A model generated the notes under the pieces. That model saw only the letters and a program-made list of their open reading frames with translations. It did no database searches and had not been told where the DNA came from. From an uncultured Eubacteriales bacterium (GTDB taxonomy: Bacteria > Bacillota > Clostridia > Oscillospirales > Acutalibacteraceae), in the NCBI GenBank assembly GCA_934445015.1, contig CAKSDJ010000009.1, forward strand, positions 1 to 39,236: a stretch of 39,236 bases of DNA, written 5' to 3'. A program made the position numbers and the translations under genes. Below, one piece after another: positions 16,499-24,321 of the stretch (position 1 is the first letter of the stretch; every line of letters starts with the position of its first letter).

Positions 16499-16548
16499 AT
16501 TATAAATCCGAAAAGAAAACAATAATATTTATACGGGCACAATTTTTC

Positions 16549-16578
16549 TTGACAAGTTATGTATAATAATAGTAAAAT
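16549..16578 (+). promoter_or_regulatory. Sigma-A-type promoter for the RNase J gene
   Basis: Consensus TTGACA (16549-16554) and TAAAAT (16573-16578) are 18 bases apart. A better-looking TATAAT at 16562 is only 7 bases from the -35 and cannot pair with it. The leader is about 90 bases. Confidence 0.65.
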
Positions 16579-16586
16579 ACTATTAT
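16566..16586. promoter_or_regulatory. Palindrome overlapping the RNase J -10 element, candidate operator
   Basis: ATAATAGT (16566-16573) and ACTATTAT (16579-16586) form a perfect 8-base inverted repeat around AAAAT. The -10 box occupies its centre, so a bound dimeric repressor would block the promoter. The A+T-rich sequence makes chance symmetry possible. Confidence 0.35.
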
Positions 16587-16676
16587 AGTTATTTTGGGGT
16601 ATTATGACTTTTATTCTGTATCGGCAGGGTACAGATTATACATTACATATTCAATTTAAACGGAGGAAAATATTTA

Positions 16677-18605
16677 TTGATGAGTGAAACAAAAACAGAA
16701 AAAAAGCGTTCAAAAACGCCGAATACAAAAAAGCAGAATACATCTGCCGCAAAGCGCGCAGTGCAAAGTGTTGTAAGTAATTCCGGCGTTGCAAAACAGG
16801 ATAAACCCGCTAAACAAAAAAATACCAAAAGCGCAAAAACAAACAGCGGTACACATTCTAAGAAAAACACTTCTGCAAAAAAAACTTATAGCCAAAATAC
16901 CGCAAATACCGCAAAAAAGCGCAGCACAAAACAAACTGCCGCAAAAAACAAAACGGTAAAAATAATACCTCTCGGCGGACTCGGTGAAATAGGTAAAAAT
17001 ATTACCCTTTATGAGTATGACGGCGATATGATACTTGTTGATTGCGGTATGACATTTCCGGATGAGGAAACACCGGGTATAGATACCGTAATACCCGACT
17101 TTACCTATGTGCTTGAGAACAAGGACAAAATCAAGGGCCTTGTTGTTACTCACGGTCATGAAGACCATATAGGCGCAATACCTTATTTGCTTAAAAATTT
17201 TAATGTTCCTATTTATGCAACCCGCCTTACAATAGGTCTTATATCGGGCAAACTTAAAGAACATAAATTGTTGGGTGACGCAAAATTAAATGAAATATCA
17301 GCAGGTAAAACCGTAAATTTTGGTAAATTCAGCGTCGAATTTATACACGTTAACCATTCTATACCCGACGCTGTCGGTTTTGCAATAACCTGCGGTGCCG
17401 GCACGGTTGTGCATATGGGCGACTTTAAAATTGATACCACCCCCATTGATGACAATGTTATAGACATTGCCCGTTTTGCAGAACTCGGCAAAAAAGGTGT
17501 ACTGGCAATGCTTTCGGATTCAACCAATGCAGAGCGTCCGGGGTACACCTCGTCTGAGCGTATTGTGGGTGAGTCATTCTCTAACCTGTTTAAAAAGGCG
17601 GAGGGTCACCGCATAATAGTCGCAACCTTTTCGTCAAATATACACCGCATACAGCAAATTATTGATGAGGCCGTGCGCTGTAAGCGCAAGGTAGCCGTAT
17701 CGGGCAGAAGTATGATAAATGTTGTAAACGTTGCGGCAGAACTCGGCTATCTTAATGTGCCTAACGGTGTGCTTGTAGATATTGATACTATCAAGAATTA
17801 CGCCGACCGCGAACTTGTTGTTGTTACCACTGGCAGTCAGGGCGAACCCATGTCTGCCCTTTACAGAATGGCATTTTCTGATCACCGTCAGGTTGAAATT
17901 GTTCCCGGTGATATGATAATTATTTCGGCAACGCCTATACCCGGCAATGAAAAATTGGTAAGCAAGGTAGTAAACGAACTGATGAAGCGCGGCGCAAATG
18001 TTGTTTATGAAAAAATGTATGATGTCCATGTTTCGGGTCACGCTTGCCAGGAAGAACTTAAACTTATGCTCAGCATAGTAAAACCGAAGTATTTTATACC
18101 GGTTCACGGTGAGCAAAAGCATTTGTGTAAACACGCGCAGTTGGCATACGGTATGGGTATTGACTACAAAAATGTTCTTATTGCAAGCAACGGAAGCGTT
18201 ATAGAAATATCAAGTCAGGGCATCAAGTGCAGCGAAACCGTACAGGCAGGCAGAGTGTTGGTTGACGGACTCGGTATCGGCGATGTGGGCAGCATAGTTC
18301 TTCGCGACCGCAAACATCTTGCCGAAGACGGTATAATAGTTGTTACTGTATCCATTGATTCGGCTACGCGTGAGGTTTTGTCGGGCCCGGATATTGTTTC
18401 GCGCGGATTTGTATATGTAAAAGAATCAGACGCGCTTATGTCGCAACTTGACAATGTTGTTTGCAATGTGCTTGAAAACTGTTATGTTCTGGGCGTTAAA
18501 GACTGGAATACAATTAAAACCCGGATTAAAGACGGCGTTTCAAAATTCTTATACAGCAAAACACACCGTTCTCCCATGGTGTTACCCATAATAATGGAAG
18601 TATAA
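16677..18605 (+). CDS. rnj: Ribonuclease J with long basic N-terminal extension
   Basis: A 5'-to-3' exo- and endoribonuclease central to mRNA decay and rRNA maturation in Firmicutes. The catalytic part begins near residue 93 (KTVKIIPLGGLGEIGKN), with zinc motif HGHEDH at 159-164, VHMGDFKID, SDSTNAE and the beta-CASP segment ATFSSNIHRIQQ, and ends in the C-terminal RNase J domain. Total length is 642 residues against about 555 for typical RNase J. The excess is a 92-residue tail of Lys, Ala, Ser, Thr and Asn with about 22 Lys and only 3 acidic residues, probably disordered and RNA-binding. The start is TTG at 16677 (10 bases after GGAGG) or the adjacent ATG at 16680, a difference of one residue. 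It has its own promoter. Confidence 0.95.
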   Translation: MMSETKTEKKRSKTPNTKKQNTSAAKRAVQSVVSNSGVAKQDKPAKQKNTKSAKTNSGTHSKKNTSAKKTYSQNTANTAKKRSTKQTAAKNKTVKIIPLGGLGEIGKNITLYEYDGDMILVDCGMTFPDEETPGIDTVIPDFTYVLENKDKIKGLVVTHGHEDHIGAIPYLLKNFNVPIYATRLTIGLISGKLKEHKLLGDAKLNEISAGKTVNFGKFSVEFIHVNHSIPDAVGFAITCGAGTVVHMGDFKIDTTPIDDNVIDIARFAELGKKGVLAMLSDSTNAERPGYTSSERIVGESFSNLFKKAEGHRIIVATFSSNIHRIQQIIDEAVRCKRKVAVSGRSMINVVNVAAELGYLNVPNGVLVDIDTIKNYADRELVVVTTGSQGEPMSALYRMAFSDHRQVEIVPGDMIIISATPIPGNEKLVSKVVNELMKRGANVVYEKMYDVHVSGHACQEELKLMLSIVKPKYFIPVHGEQKHLCKHAQLAYGMGIDYKNVLIASNGSVIEISSQGIKCSETVQAGRVLVDGLGIGDVGSIVLRDRKHLAEDGIIVVTVSIDSATREVLSGPDIVSRGFVYVKESDALMSQLDNVVCNVLENCYVLGVKDWNTIKTRIKDGVSKFLYSKTHRSPMVLPIIMEV

Positions 18606-18614
18606 TTTTTTGTG

Positions 18615-18631
18615 GGGCGGTTATTCCGCCC
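18615..18631 (+). other. Small GC-rich hairpin between rnj and rplI
   Basis: GGGCGG (18615-18620) and CCGCCC (18626-18631) pair around a TTATT loop in the 66-base gap. No T-tract follows, so it is not a classical terminator. It may be an mRNA-stability or processing element. Confidence 0.3.
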
Positions 18632-18671
18632 TGCCTTAAGCAGATACTTTTACCGAAAGGAAGTTTAGTAT

Positions 18672-19112
18672 ATGAAAGTCATTTTATTGGCAGACGTTAA
18701 GGGAAAAGGCAAAAAGGGCGAACTTTGCAATGTATCCGACGGGTACGCGCGTAACTTTCTTTTTCCAAAAAATTTAGCAATAGAGGCAGACTCCGCCGCT
18801 ATGTCAGAGCTTAAAAGCCGTGAGGCTGCAGCGGCTCACCATAAGCAGGAGGAAATAGACGCAGCCAAAACGGTTGCGGCAAAACTCAACGGAAAAACGG
18901 TTGCCGTTAAGGCAAAGGCAGGCAGCAACGGCAGACTTTTCGGAAGTGTAACTTCAAAAGAGATTGCAGAAGAGGTAAAAAACGCTTTTAATATTGAGGT
19001 CGACCGCAAAAAAATGAGCATTGCCGACATTAAAAATTTCGGAGAATATGAGGCCGAGATAAAACTTTATACCGGAATTACCGCAAAAATTACAGTAAAG
19101 GTAACGGAGTAA
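18672..19112 (+). CDS. rplI: 50S ribosomal protein L9
   Basis: A large-subunit ribosomal protein that binds 23S rRNA near the L1 stalk. At 146 residues it is normal length. The N-terminal signature KVILLADVKGKGKKGE and GYARNFLFPKNLA is intact; a charged connecting helix (about 42-75, Ala/Glu/Lys-rich) leads to the C-terminal domain with GSNGRLFGSVTSKEIAE. Ribosome site AAAGGAAG precedes the ATG. Only one base separates its stop from the dnaB start, as in the widespread rplI-dnaB pairing. Confidence 0.97.
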   Translation: MKVILLADVKGKGKKGELCNVSDGYARNFLFPKNLAIEADSAAMSELKSREAAAAHHKQEEIDAAKTVAAKLNGKTVAVKAKAGSNGRLFGSVTSKEIAEEVKNAFNIEVDRKKMSIADIKNFGEYEAEIKLYTGITAKITVKVTE

Positions 19113-19113
19113 T

Positions 19114-20484
19114 ATGATCGATAACGGGCTTATTTATGATATTGACGGCGGCAGATTGCCGTATTCGGTCAGTGCAGAGCAGGCGGTTTTAGGGTCTATG
19201 ATAATTGACCCTGACTGCATAAACGAGGTAGCGGTACAGGTCAAGACCGAGTATTTTTATATACCGCAGCACAGGGATATTTATTCGGCGATTTCATCAA
19301 TGTATGAGTTGAGTCAGTCAATTGACTTTATCTCGCTTCTTGAACGTCTTAAAAAAGACGGCGTTTATGACGAGGCCGGCGGCAAAGACTACCTTACCAA
19401 ATTGGTGACATCGGTTCCGTCGTCTGCAAATGTGCTTACATACGTTGCAATTATACGCGAGCAGTATTACTCACGTGCACTTATGGGTGCGGCTCAGGGT
19501 ATTATTAAGGATATAAATGAAAATACCATGGACTCGGGCAAACTTTTGGACAGCGCCGAGCAGCGTATTTTTGAGATCCGTGACGGCAGAGAGATCGGCG
19601 GCCTTACACACATTAAAGATGTAATCTCAGCCGAAACGTATGATCGCCTCACAAAAATCAGTGACCCTGAAACGCATGACGACTATATAGGCATACCTTC
19701 GGGCATAGGCGAACTTGACAAAATGATTACCGGTCTTAATAAATCAGACCTCATAATTCTGGGCGCAAGACCGGGTATGGGTAAAACTTCTTTTGCTCTT
19801 AATATTGCGCGTAATGTAGCGATAAATGCAGGAAAAACGGTTTGTTTTTTCTCACTTGAAATGACCCGTGACCAATTGGCACAACGTATGCTTTCAAGCG
19901 AAGCCGCAATTAAAAGCGAAAAATTACGCACCGGCGAATTGGAACCCGAAGAGTGGACAAGACTTATTCAGGCAGGCGAAAATTTATCCAGGGCAGAAAT
20001 ATATTTTGATGAAAGTTCAAATATCACCGTGCCCGAAATGAAGGCAAAATTACGCCGTATGAAACGCGTTGATCTTGTTATTATAGACTATTTGGGCCTT
20101 ATGCACACACCGCGTCAAAATGATAACCGTGTTCAGGAAATATCCGAAATAACGCGCAGCCTTAAAATAATGGCAAAGGAACTTAAGGTTCCGGTCATTG
20201 CCTGCGCTCAGTTGTCACGCGGAACCGAAACAAAGGGCAAATCGCATAAACCTATGCTCGCCGACCTGCGTGATTCGGGCTCTATTGAGCAGGATGCGGA
20301 TATTGTACTGTTTTTATATCGTGATGCCTATTACGACAATGAAAAAAGTTCGGATGAAGATTTAAGCGATAACAGCAAGTCAGAGTGTATTGTCGCAAAA
20401 AACCGCCACGGTGAAACAGGTATTATACCTCTGCACTGGGACGGTCAGTATACAAGATTTACGTCTGTGGATGTGTTCAGATAA
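19114..20484 (+). CDS. dnaB: Replicative DNA helicase DnaB
   Basis: The ring-shaped hexameric helicase that unwinds DNA at the replication fork (the DnaC role in Bacillus naming). At 456 residues it has the N-terminal primase-interacting domain (about 15-120, from SVSAEQAVLGSMI), a linker, and the RecA-like ATPase with Walker A GARPGMGKT at 217-225, SLEMTRDQLAQRML and the Walker B strand LVIIDYLGLM, ending with AKNRHGETG. No intein is present. It overlaps the tilS start by one base (TAATG), indicating translational coupling. Confidence 0.97.
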   Translation: MIDNGLIYDIDGGRLPYSVSAEQAVLGSMIIDPDCINEVAVQVKTEYFYIPQHRDIYSAISSMYELSQSIDFISLLERLKKDGVYDEAGGKDYLTKLVTSVPSSANVLTYVAIIREQYYSRALMGAAQGIIKDINENTMDSGKLLDSAEQRIFEIRDGREIGGLTHIKDVISAETYDRLTKISDPETHDDYIGIPSGIGELDKMITGLNKSDLIILGARPGMGKTSFALNIARNVAINAGKTVCFFSLEMTRDQLAQRMLSSEAAIKSEKLRTGELEPEEWTRLIQAGENLSRAEIYFDESSNITVPEMKAKLRRMKRVDLVIIDYLGLMHTPRQNDNRVQEISEITRSLKIMAKELKVPVIACAQLSRGTETKGKSHKPMLADLRDSGSIEQDADIVLFLYRDAYYDNEKSSDEDLSDNSKSECIVAKNRHGETGIIPLHWDGQYTRFTSVDVFR

Positions 20485-21809
20485 TGCTTGAAAAAGTAAA
20501 AAAAGCAATTACTCGGTTTTCTCTTACCGAGGGCAAAAAACATATTACGGTTGCCTTGTCCGGCGGTGCGGATTCTATGGCATTGCTTTTTGTTTTGCTT
20601 AGCCTTAAAGAGGATTTAAACTTGCAAAAAATAAGTGCGGCACATTTTAACCATAAAATCCGCGGTACCGAAGCGCAAAGAGATGAAGATTTTGTAAAAA
20701 AAATTTGTGCTCAAAACGGTGTTCAGCTGTTTTTGGGCAGTGCAGACGTGCCTGCTTATGCAAAGAAAAATCATTTAAGCACAGAACTTGCCGCAAGGCA
20801 GCTGCGCTATGATTTTTTTGAAAGTATAGATACCGACGCCGTTGCAACGGCGCATACCGCAAGCGATAATATTGAAACGGTAATTTTAAATATGTCGCGC
20901 GGAACGGCGCTTTCGGGGCTTTGCGGCATACCGCCCGAGCGCGGCAGATATATAAGACCGCTTTTGTACTGTACTCGTACCGATATTGAAAATTATTGTA
21001 TTGACAACAATATTGACTATGTTACCGACAGCACAAATCTGTCTGATGACTATACAAGAAATAAAATCAGACACAACGTGGTTCCCGTTTTAAAGCAGTT
21101 TAACGGTTCTGTCGAAACAGCCGTTTTGCGTATGTCGGATTCGCTTCGCGAAGACGAGGATTTTATAAACACCTGTGCCGTTGGCGAATATAACGCCCGT
21201 TTTTCAGACGGTGCGATTTCAATTAAAAATTTCAGCGGTTTGCATCCGGCTGTTGCAAAAAGAATAATAGCAAGGTATTATGCTCTATTTTGCGGCAACG
21301 CCGATAGTTTTCATATAAACCGTATCTATTCGGTTTGTTTGTCAGGCGGCAAAACAAGTGTGCCGGATAATCAAACTGCGGTAGTGCGGGATGATGTATT
21401 AAAAATAGTACCTGCCGTGCAAAAACAGCAAAAACCGACATTTGATGTGAAAATCACAGAGCAAAAAAACAATTTTTTTTCAAATTCCAAAAAAGTTCAT
21501 AATTTGTTATTAAAAAATATATTAGACTGTGATAAAATAGTGGGAAAATTGGTACTGCGGCAAAGAATAGCCGGCGACAAAATACGACTTAAAAACAAAA
21601 ATTGCACAAAAACTTTAAAAAAACTGTTTTGTGAATATAAAATACCTTTGGAAGAGCGCAATGTATGGCCCGTTCTCAGCGATGACAGCGGCGTTGTCTG
21701 GGTACACAAAATAGGTGTGTCGGAGCGTTGCGCCGCCGACATATCAAGTAAAAGAATATATAAAATATACGTGGAAAAGATTTTTATTGGGGAAGATAAA
21801 TATGAATAA
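20484..21809 (+). CDS. tilS: tRNA(Ile)-lysidine synthase
   Basis: It converts C34 of the CAU-anticodon tRNA-Ile to lysidine with ATP and lysine, which switches decoding from AUG to AUA. At 441 residues, the PP-loop SGGADS is at 26-31, followed by HFNHKIRGTEAQRDE, TAHTASDNIET and the RPLLYCTRTDIENYC and DSTNLSDDYTRNKIRH segments. The C-terminal substrate-binding domain includes RIAGDKIRLKNKNCTKTLKKLF. Bases about 21465-21550 are locally very A+T rich and include an 8-T run. It overlaps hpt by 8 bases, keeping the Firmicutes order tilS-hpt-ftsH. Confidence 0.95.
   Translation: MLEKVKKAITRFSLTEGKKHITVALSGGADSMALLFVLLSLKEDLNLQKISAAHFNHKIRGTEAQRDEDFVKKICAQNGVQLFLGSADVPAYAKKNHLSTELAARQLRYDFFESIDTDAVATAHTASDNIETVILNMSRGTALSGLCGIPPERGRYIRPLLYCTRTDIENYCIDNNIDYVTDSTNLSDDYTRNKIRHNVVPVLKQFNGSVETAVLRMSDSLREDEDFINTCAVGEYNARFSDGAISIKNFSGLHPAVAKRIIARYYALFCGNADSFHINRIYSVCLSGGKTSVPDNQTAVVRDDVLKIVPAVQKQQKPTFDVKITEQKNNFFSNSKKVHNLLLKNILDCDKIVGKLVLRQRIAGDKIRLKNKNCTKTLKKLFCEYKIPLEERNVWPVLSDDSGVVWVHKIGVSERCAADISSKRIYKIYVEKIFIGEDKYE
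21540..21548 (+). promoter_or_regulatory. Possible internal extended -10 promoter for hpt-ftsH within tilS
   Basis: TG followed by A and TAAAAT (21543-21548) lies in an A+T-rich pocket near the 3' end of tilS, about 250 bases before hpt. The same extended -10 wording occurs before the gene at 4603. No good -35 is at the expected distance, so support is weak. Confidence 0.25.
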
Positions 21810-22344
21810 TAGTGATGTGGCAAATATTTTGGTATCTGAGCAGGAGCTAAACGAGATATGCAAACGACTGGGTGAACAGATATCGCGTGATTACGAGGGT
21901 AAAAAATTGCTTGTGGTAAGTGTTCTTAAAGGCGCCATTGTTTTTATGGCAGACCTTTTGCGTGAGATCAAGTGCGATTGTGTTATTGATTTTATTGCAG
22001 TTTCTTCTTACAGCGGCACAAAAACCACCGGCGTTGTTAAGTTTAAAAAAGACCTTGATATTGACCCAGACGGAATGGATATTCTTATAGTTGAGGATAT
22101 TTTGGATTCGGGAATAACTCTTTCATATTTGAGCAGTGTGTTAAAAGGCAGAAATGCAAACAGTATCAAAATTTGTACTCTGCTTGACAAACCCGCAAAC
22201 CGCAAAGCCGACATATCGGCAGATTATGTAGGCAAGGTAATACCGGATGAGTTTGTTGTGGGATACGGGCTTGATTATGACGAAAAATACAGAAATTTAC
22301 CCTACGTGGGTGTATTGAGCCCGTCGGTATACGGCGGCAAATAA
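21802..22344 (+). CDS. hpt: Hypoxanthine(-guanine) phosphoribosyltransferase
   Basis: It salvages hypoxanthine and guanine with PRPP to give IMP and GMP. The ATG at 21802, 8 bases inside tilS with GGGGAAG upstream, gives 181 residues, the normal family length; the frame is open further upstream but that part only mirrors tilS in another frame. VVSVLKGAIVFMADL (PPi loop), the PRPP motif in ILIVEDILDSGITL, and VIPDEFVVGYGLDYDEKYRNLPYVG (purine-binding Phe/Tyr and the metal-binding Asp) are all intact. It links functionally to DeoD at 6222, whose free bases it could recycle. Confidence 0.96.
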   Translation: MNNSDVANILVSEQELNEICKRLGEQISRDYEGKKLLVVSVLKGAIVFMADLLREIKCDCVIDFIAVSSYSGTKTTGVVKFKKDLDIDPDGMDILIVEDILDSGITLSYLSSVLKGRNANSIKICTLLDKPANRKADISADYVGKVIPDEFVVGYGLDYDEKYRNLPYVGVLSPSVYGGK

Positions 22345-22365
22345 CTGAAAGGTGAGTAACGGATT

Positions 22366-24207
22366 TTGAAAAAGAACATAAAAAACATTCTTTTGTATAT
22401 AGGTACTCCGCTGATACTTATATTGTCATTTGTTTTTGTATCACAGATTTCAAAAACAACGACCCAAACCAAGTATTATGAAATCATCGATATGATCGAG
22501 AACAACAAGATCTCTGAATTTACACTTAATAAATACAGCGGTGATCTTACCTATACTCTGCGTGAAGACGGTAAAAAATACCACTACACAGTTGCGGATG
22601 TTTCAATTTTTTATAATGATGTAAATGAATTTGTAAGAACAAACAACCGCGAAAATGCCGATAACGACGCAAAACTTATCAAAGACGATTATATCGAAGG
22701 CGGACAGGGTTCATGGATATTAAGTATGATGCCCACGCTGCTGCTTATAGCCGTTATGGTTGTGTTCTGGGTAGTCATAATGAAACGTATGAATGCCGGT
22801 ATGGGCGCAGACAAAACTTTTGGCTTCGGCAAGGCAAAAGTTAAAAAAGCCGACGGCCGGAAAAAGACTACGTTTGCCGATGTTGCCGGTGCCGATGAAG
22901 AAAAAGAGGAAATGGCTGAAATAGTTGACTTTTTAAAGGATCCCAAAAAGTTTAACGAACTCGGAGCACGTATCCCCAAAGGCGTTTTGCTTGTAGGACC
23001 TCCCGGAACTGGTAAAACCTTGCTTGCGCGTGCAGTTGCCGGTGAGGCAGGCGTACCGTTCTTTTCAATTTCGGGTTCCGACTTTGTTGAAATGTTTGTA
23101 GGCGTAGGCGCTTCGCGTGTGCGCGACCTTTTCGGAGAAGCCAAAAAAAATGCGCCTGCGATAATTTTTATTGATGAAATTGACGCGGTAGGCCGTCAGC
23201 GCGGTGCAGGTCTCGGCGGCGGTCATGATGAGCGTGAGCAAACGCTTAACCAACTGCTTGTTGAAATGGACGGTTTCGGCGCTAATGAGGGCGTTATAGT
23301 TATGGCGGCTACAAACCGCCCCGATATACTTGATAAGGCATTGCTGCGGCCCGGTCGTTTTGACCGTCAGATCACGGTAAATTACCCCGACGTTAAGGGC
23401 AGGGAAGAAATACTCAAGGTTCATTCACGCGGCAAGCCGCTCGGCCCCGATGTTAACCTTGCCACAATTGCAAAATCAACTTCGGGTTTTACGGGTGCCG
23501 ACCTTGAAAATTTGCTTAACGAGGCAGCGCTTCTGGCGGTTCGCCACGGTAAAAAAGCGATCACTCAGGAAGAAATCGAAGAGGCAACCATAAAGGTTGT
23601 TATGGGAACTGAAAAGAAATCGCATAAACTCCGCGAAAAGGATAAAATGGTAACATCTTATCACGAGGCGGGTCACGCTATAGTTTCTTATTTTCTACCT
23701 ACGCAGGATCCTGTGCATCAGATTTCAATAATTCCGCGCGGTATGGCGGCAGGTTACACAATGTATCTGCCTACCGAAGAAAAAGGCCATACAAGCAAAA
23801 ATCAGATCTTAGAGCAGATATGTTCGCTCCTCGGCGGCAGAGCGGCAGAGCAGCTGACGCAGGATGACGTTTGCACAGGTGCTTCAAACGATATTCAACG
23901 TGCTACCGAGTTAGCGCGTAAAATGGTTACCCGTTTCGGTATGAGCGACAAGTTAGGTCTTGTTGTATACGGCGACGATAACAATGAGGTTTTTTTGGGA
24001 CGTGACTTCTCTTCAACACCTAACTACTCCGAAAAAACGGCGGCAACTATTGATGACGAAATTGAATCCGTTGTTATGAAACAATATCAAAAAGCACTTG
24101 AACTTTTGCAAGGCGCAATGCCCAAATTGCATGATGTTGCCAAAGTTCTGTATGAAAAAGAAAAAATCTCGGGTGAAGAATTCCGCGAGATAATGGAAGC
24201 CAATTGA
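22366..24207 (+). CDS. ftsH: ATP-dependent zinc metalloprotease FtsH
   Basis: A membrane-anchored AAA+ protease for quality control of membrane and regulatory proteins. At 613 residues it has transmembrane segments near 7-26 and 116-139 flanking a small external domain, Walker A GPPGTGKT at 211-218, Walker B IIFIDEID at 266-273, the arginine-finger region ATNRPDILDKALLRPGRFDR, the zinc motif HEAGH at 433-437 and the third ligand region around GGRAAEQ and the following acidic residues. The start is TTG: the ribosome site AAAGGTGA (22348-22355) is 10 bases upstream and no ATG fits. It ends at an intrinsic terminator. Confidence 0.97.
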   Translation: MKKNIKNILLYIGTPLILILSFVFVSQISKTTTQTKYYEIIDMIENNKISEFTLNKYSGDLTYTLREDGKKYHYTVADVSIFYNDVNEFVRTNNRENADNDAKLIKDDYIEGGQGSWILSMMPTLLLIAVMVVFWVVIMKRMNAGMGADKTFGFGKAKVKKADGRKKTTFADVAGADEEKEEMAEIVDFLKDPKKFNELGARIPKGVLLVGPPGTGKTLLARAVAGEAGVPFFSISGSDFVEMFVGVGASRVRDLFGEAKKNAPAIIFIDEIDAVGRQRGAGLGGGHDEREQTLNQLLVEMDGFGANEGVIVMAATNRPDILDKALLRPGRFDRQITVNYPDVKGREEILKVHSRGKPLGPDVNLATIAKSTSGFTGADLENLLNEAALLAVRHGKKAITQEEIEEATIKVVMGTEKKSHKLREKDKMVTSYHEAGHAIVSYFLPTQDPVHQISIIPRGMAAGYTMYLPTEEKGHTSKNQILEQICSLLGGRAAEQLTQDDVCTGASNDIQRATELARKMVTRFGMSDKLGLVVYGDDNNEVFLGRDFSSTPNYSEKTAATIDDEIESVVMKQYQKALELLQGAMPKLHDVAKVLYEKEKISGEEFREIMEAN

Positions 24208-24215
24208 TTACAGTT

Positions 24216-24247
24216 AAAATTCGCCCTTGTTTGGGGGCGGATTTTTT
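24216..24247 (+). terminator. Intrinsic terminator after ftsH
   Basis: An 11-base stem with one G-U pair (24216-24226 with 24235-24245), an 8-base loop and a run of six T's at 24242-24247, starting 9 bases after the ftsH stop. Confidence 0.88.
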
Positions 24248-24259
24248 GTCTTAATTCAA

Positions 24260-24288
24260 TTGACAAATTTTAGGTTTAATCATATAAT
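24260..24288 (+). promoter_or_regulatory. Perfect consensus sigma-A promoter for the GH123-like gene
   Basis: TTGACA (24260-24265), exactly 17 bases, then TATAAT (24283-24288). Both hexamers and the spacing match the consensus fully. Transcription would start near 24295, only about 27 bases before the GTG start. Confidence 0.88.
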
Positions 24289-24321
24289 AATTCCGTTAAT
24301 TTATATTCAGGGGGAACCGCA

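Noticed and set aside
16562..16567. TATAAT as the -10 of the RNase J promoter
   Set aside because: It is only 7 bases from the consensus -35, too close to be used with it. TAAAAT at 16573 has an 18-base spacer.
18615..18631. GC-rich hairpin as a terminator between rnj and rplI
   Set aside because: No T-tract follows the stem on either strand, so only a generic hairpin is reported.
21802..22365. Purine riboswitch near hpt or deoD
   Set aside because: The spaces upstream are overlaps or a few bases, leaving no room for an aptamer, and no such fold was seen.
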